A stretch of DNA of 6,638 nucleotides, taken from NCBI GenBank assembly GCA_022712835.1, contig JAFLJU010000693.1:1-6638 (forward strand), in the 5' to 3' direction. This document shows, piece by piece, positions 6,051-6,638 of the stretch. Every line of letters begins with the position of its first letter. The first letter of the stretch is position 1. The notes under the pieces are model-generated. The model was given only the letters and a program-made list of their open reading frames with translations. It made no database searches and was not told where the DNA came from. The DNA comes from Desulfobacteraceae bacterium (GTDB lineage: Bacteria; Desulfobacterota; Desulfobacteria; Desulfobacterales; Desulfobacteraceae). A program made the position numbers and the translations under genes.

Positions 6051-6629
6051 GTGAACAAATCAAAGGATCCCATTGTTGAAGAGCAGGAGCTTATTGAGCG
6101 GCTTAAAAAAGGCCAGCAATGGGCATACCACCACCTGGTAACCCGTTACCAGGACCGGCTCCTAAAAATTGCCTACGGTATTACCCTGGATATGGAAGAA
6201 AGTCGGGAAGTGGTTCAGGATGTGTTTGTCAGCGCATTTAAGCACATCCATGAATTCCGGGGAGAAGCCGGGCTTTGGGGGTGGTTAAGAAAAATCACCC
6301 TCAATGCCTGCTTGAACTGGAAAAGAAAGTGGAAACGACGGTTTAAATGGCACCATACCTCCCTGGGACCGGAAAATGAACACCTGCTTTATGGAACTGA
6401 AAAAGACAGATCCACCCCGGGATCAATTCTGGAGGAAAAAGAGTTTGAAATCAATCTGATCATGGCCATACACACACTTTCGGAAAAACATCGTCTGGTC
6501 TTTGTACTGAGTGCCCTTGAAGGGCTCTCCTATGAAGAAATTTCCCAGACCTTGAAGATAGGGAAGGGGACTGTCCGTTCACGCCTCTTTTATGCAAGAA
6601 AAGAAATTATGGCATCCATGAATCGTTAA
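6051..6629 (+). CDS. ECF-family RNA polymerase sigma factor (sigma-70 group 4, RpoE-like)
   Basis: The 192-residue product has the two-domain layout of ECF sigma factors. Region sigma-2 spans about 26-94, with LVTRYQDRLLKIAY, the core-binding and -10 recognition segment EESREVVQDVFVSAFK and GEAGLWGWLRKITLNACLN. A basic run (91-102, KRKWKRRFKWHH) and a polar linker follow. Region sigma-4 (about 134-188) has ALEGLSYEEIS and the recognition helix GTVRSRLFYARKE, which reads the -35 element. It directs RNA polymerase to a small regulon, usually extracytoplasmic stress. The GTG start at 6051 is the only reasonable one: an in-frame TAA at 6039-6041 lies just upstream, and the next ATG (codon 48) would cut away most of sigma-2. 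GGCGGA (6043-6048) is only 2 nt from the GTG, so initiation may be weak or coupled to the exported-protein gene 26 nt upstream. The exact ECF subgroup cannot be told by eye. Confidence 0.92.
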   Translation: MNKSKDPIVEEQELIERLKKGQQWAYHHLVTRYQDRLLKIAYGITLDMEESREVVQDVFVSAFKHIHEFRGEAGLWGWLRKITLNACLNWKRKWKRRFKWHHTSLGPENEHLLYGTEKDRSTPGSILEEKEFEINLIMAIHTLSEKHRLVFVLSALEGLSYEEISQTLKIGKGTVRSRLFYARKEIMASMNR

Positions 6630-6638
6630 ATGAACCCC
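6630..6638 (+). CDS. possible start of the next gene, cut by the window edge
   Basis: ATG at 6630 follows the sigma-factor TAA with no gap (TAAATG) and reads Met-Asn-Pro before the window ends. ECF sigma genes are commonly followed immediately by their anti-sigma factor, so that is the expected product, but three codons show nothing of its nature. No Shine-Dalgarno sequence is clear in the last sigma codons. Confidence 0.3.

Noticed and set aside
5659..6063. 134-codon minus-strand frame across the exported protein and sigma start
   Set aside because: It mirrors the coding strand of a gene with a clear signal peptide and ribosome site, and shows no family features.
5786..6079. 97-codon plus-strand frame overlapping the exported-protein gene
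   Set aside because: It is a shifted reading of the same bases, lacks a signal or domain, and would overlap both real genes.
6041..6079. Twelve-codon ATG frame just before and across the sigma start
   Set aside because: It could act as a leader peptide, but there is no ribosome site for it and nothing in its codons suggests control; likely chance.

Overview
The window is a compact stretch of a bacterial chromosome with every gene on the + strand. Gene content points to an anaerobic, Gram-negative member of Desulfobacterota, most like Desulfobacteraceae. The pointers are a CobA-HemD fusion directly behind hemC (the siroheme/heme branch sulfate reducers depend on), a heptose gene for lipopolysaccharide, MoaA for molybdopterin, and moderate GC with many short overlaps. 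This placement is inference from gene content and protein flavour, not from a search.

Layout. (1) Bases 3-745 and 742-1686: the C-terminal end of a TPR-like protein, then gmhA (heptose-7-phosphate isomerase), then a conserved 314-residue protein resembling deoxyhypusine synthase-like proteins. The last two overlap by ATGA. (2) Bases 1687-1784: a short gap holding a good sigma-70-type promoter (TTGAAA, 16 bp, TATATT). (3) Bases 1785-5474: a tight four-gene operon, fmdB-like zinc ribbon, hemC, cobA-hemD fusion, moaA, joined by a 1-nt overlap, an 8-nt overlap and a 3-nt gap. HemC makes hydroxymethylbilane, the HemD half closes it to uroporphyrinogen III, and the CobA half methylates that to precorrin-2, the route to siroheme, cobalamin and (by the Ahb route) heme. 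MoaA starts molybdopterin synthesis. (4) Bases 5475-5607: a gene-free segment with four phased T-tracts followed by a candidate ECF-sigma promoter. (5) Bases 5608-6638: a small exported protein with Trp/His/Gly-rich repeats, an ECF sigma factor with a GTG start, and the first three codons of a further gene (possibly the anti-sigma factor) cut by the window edge.

Most of the window is ordinary core metabolism. The parts worth a second look are the unassigned gene coupled to gmhA, the pairing of moaA and an FmdB-like protein with tetrapyrrole genes, and the exported-protein/ECF-sigma unit, which looks like a self-regulated envelope-stress module with an unusual T-tract promoter. I see no CRISPR array, tRNA, rRNA, insertion sequence or phage gene.
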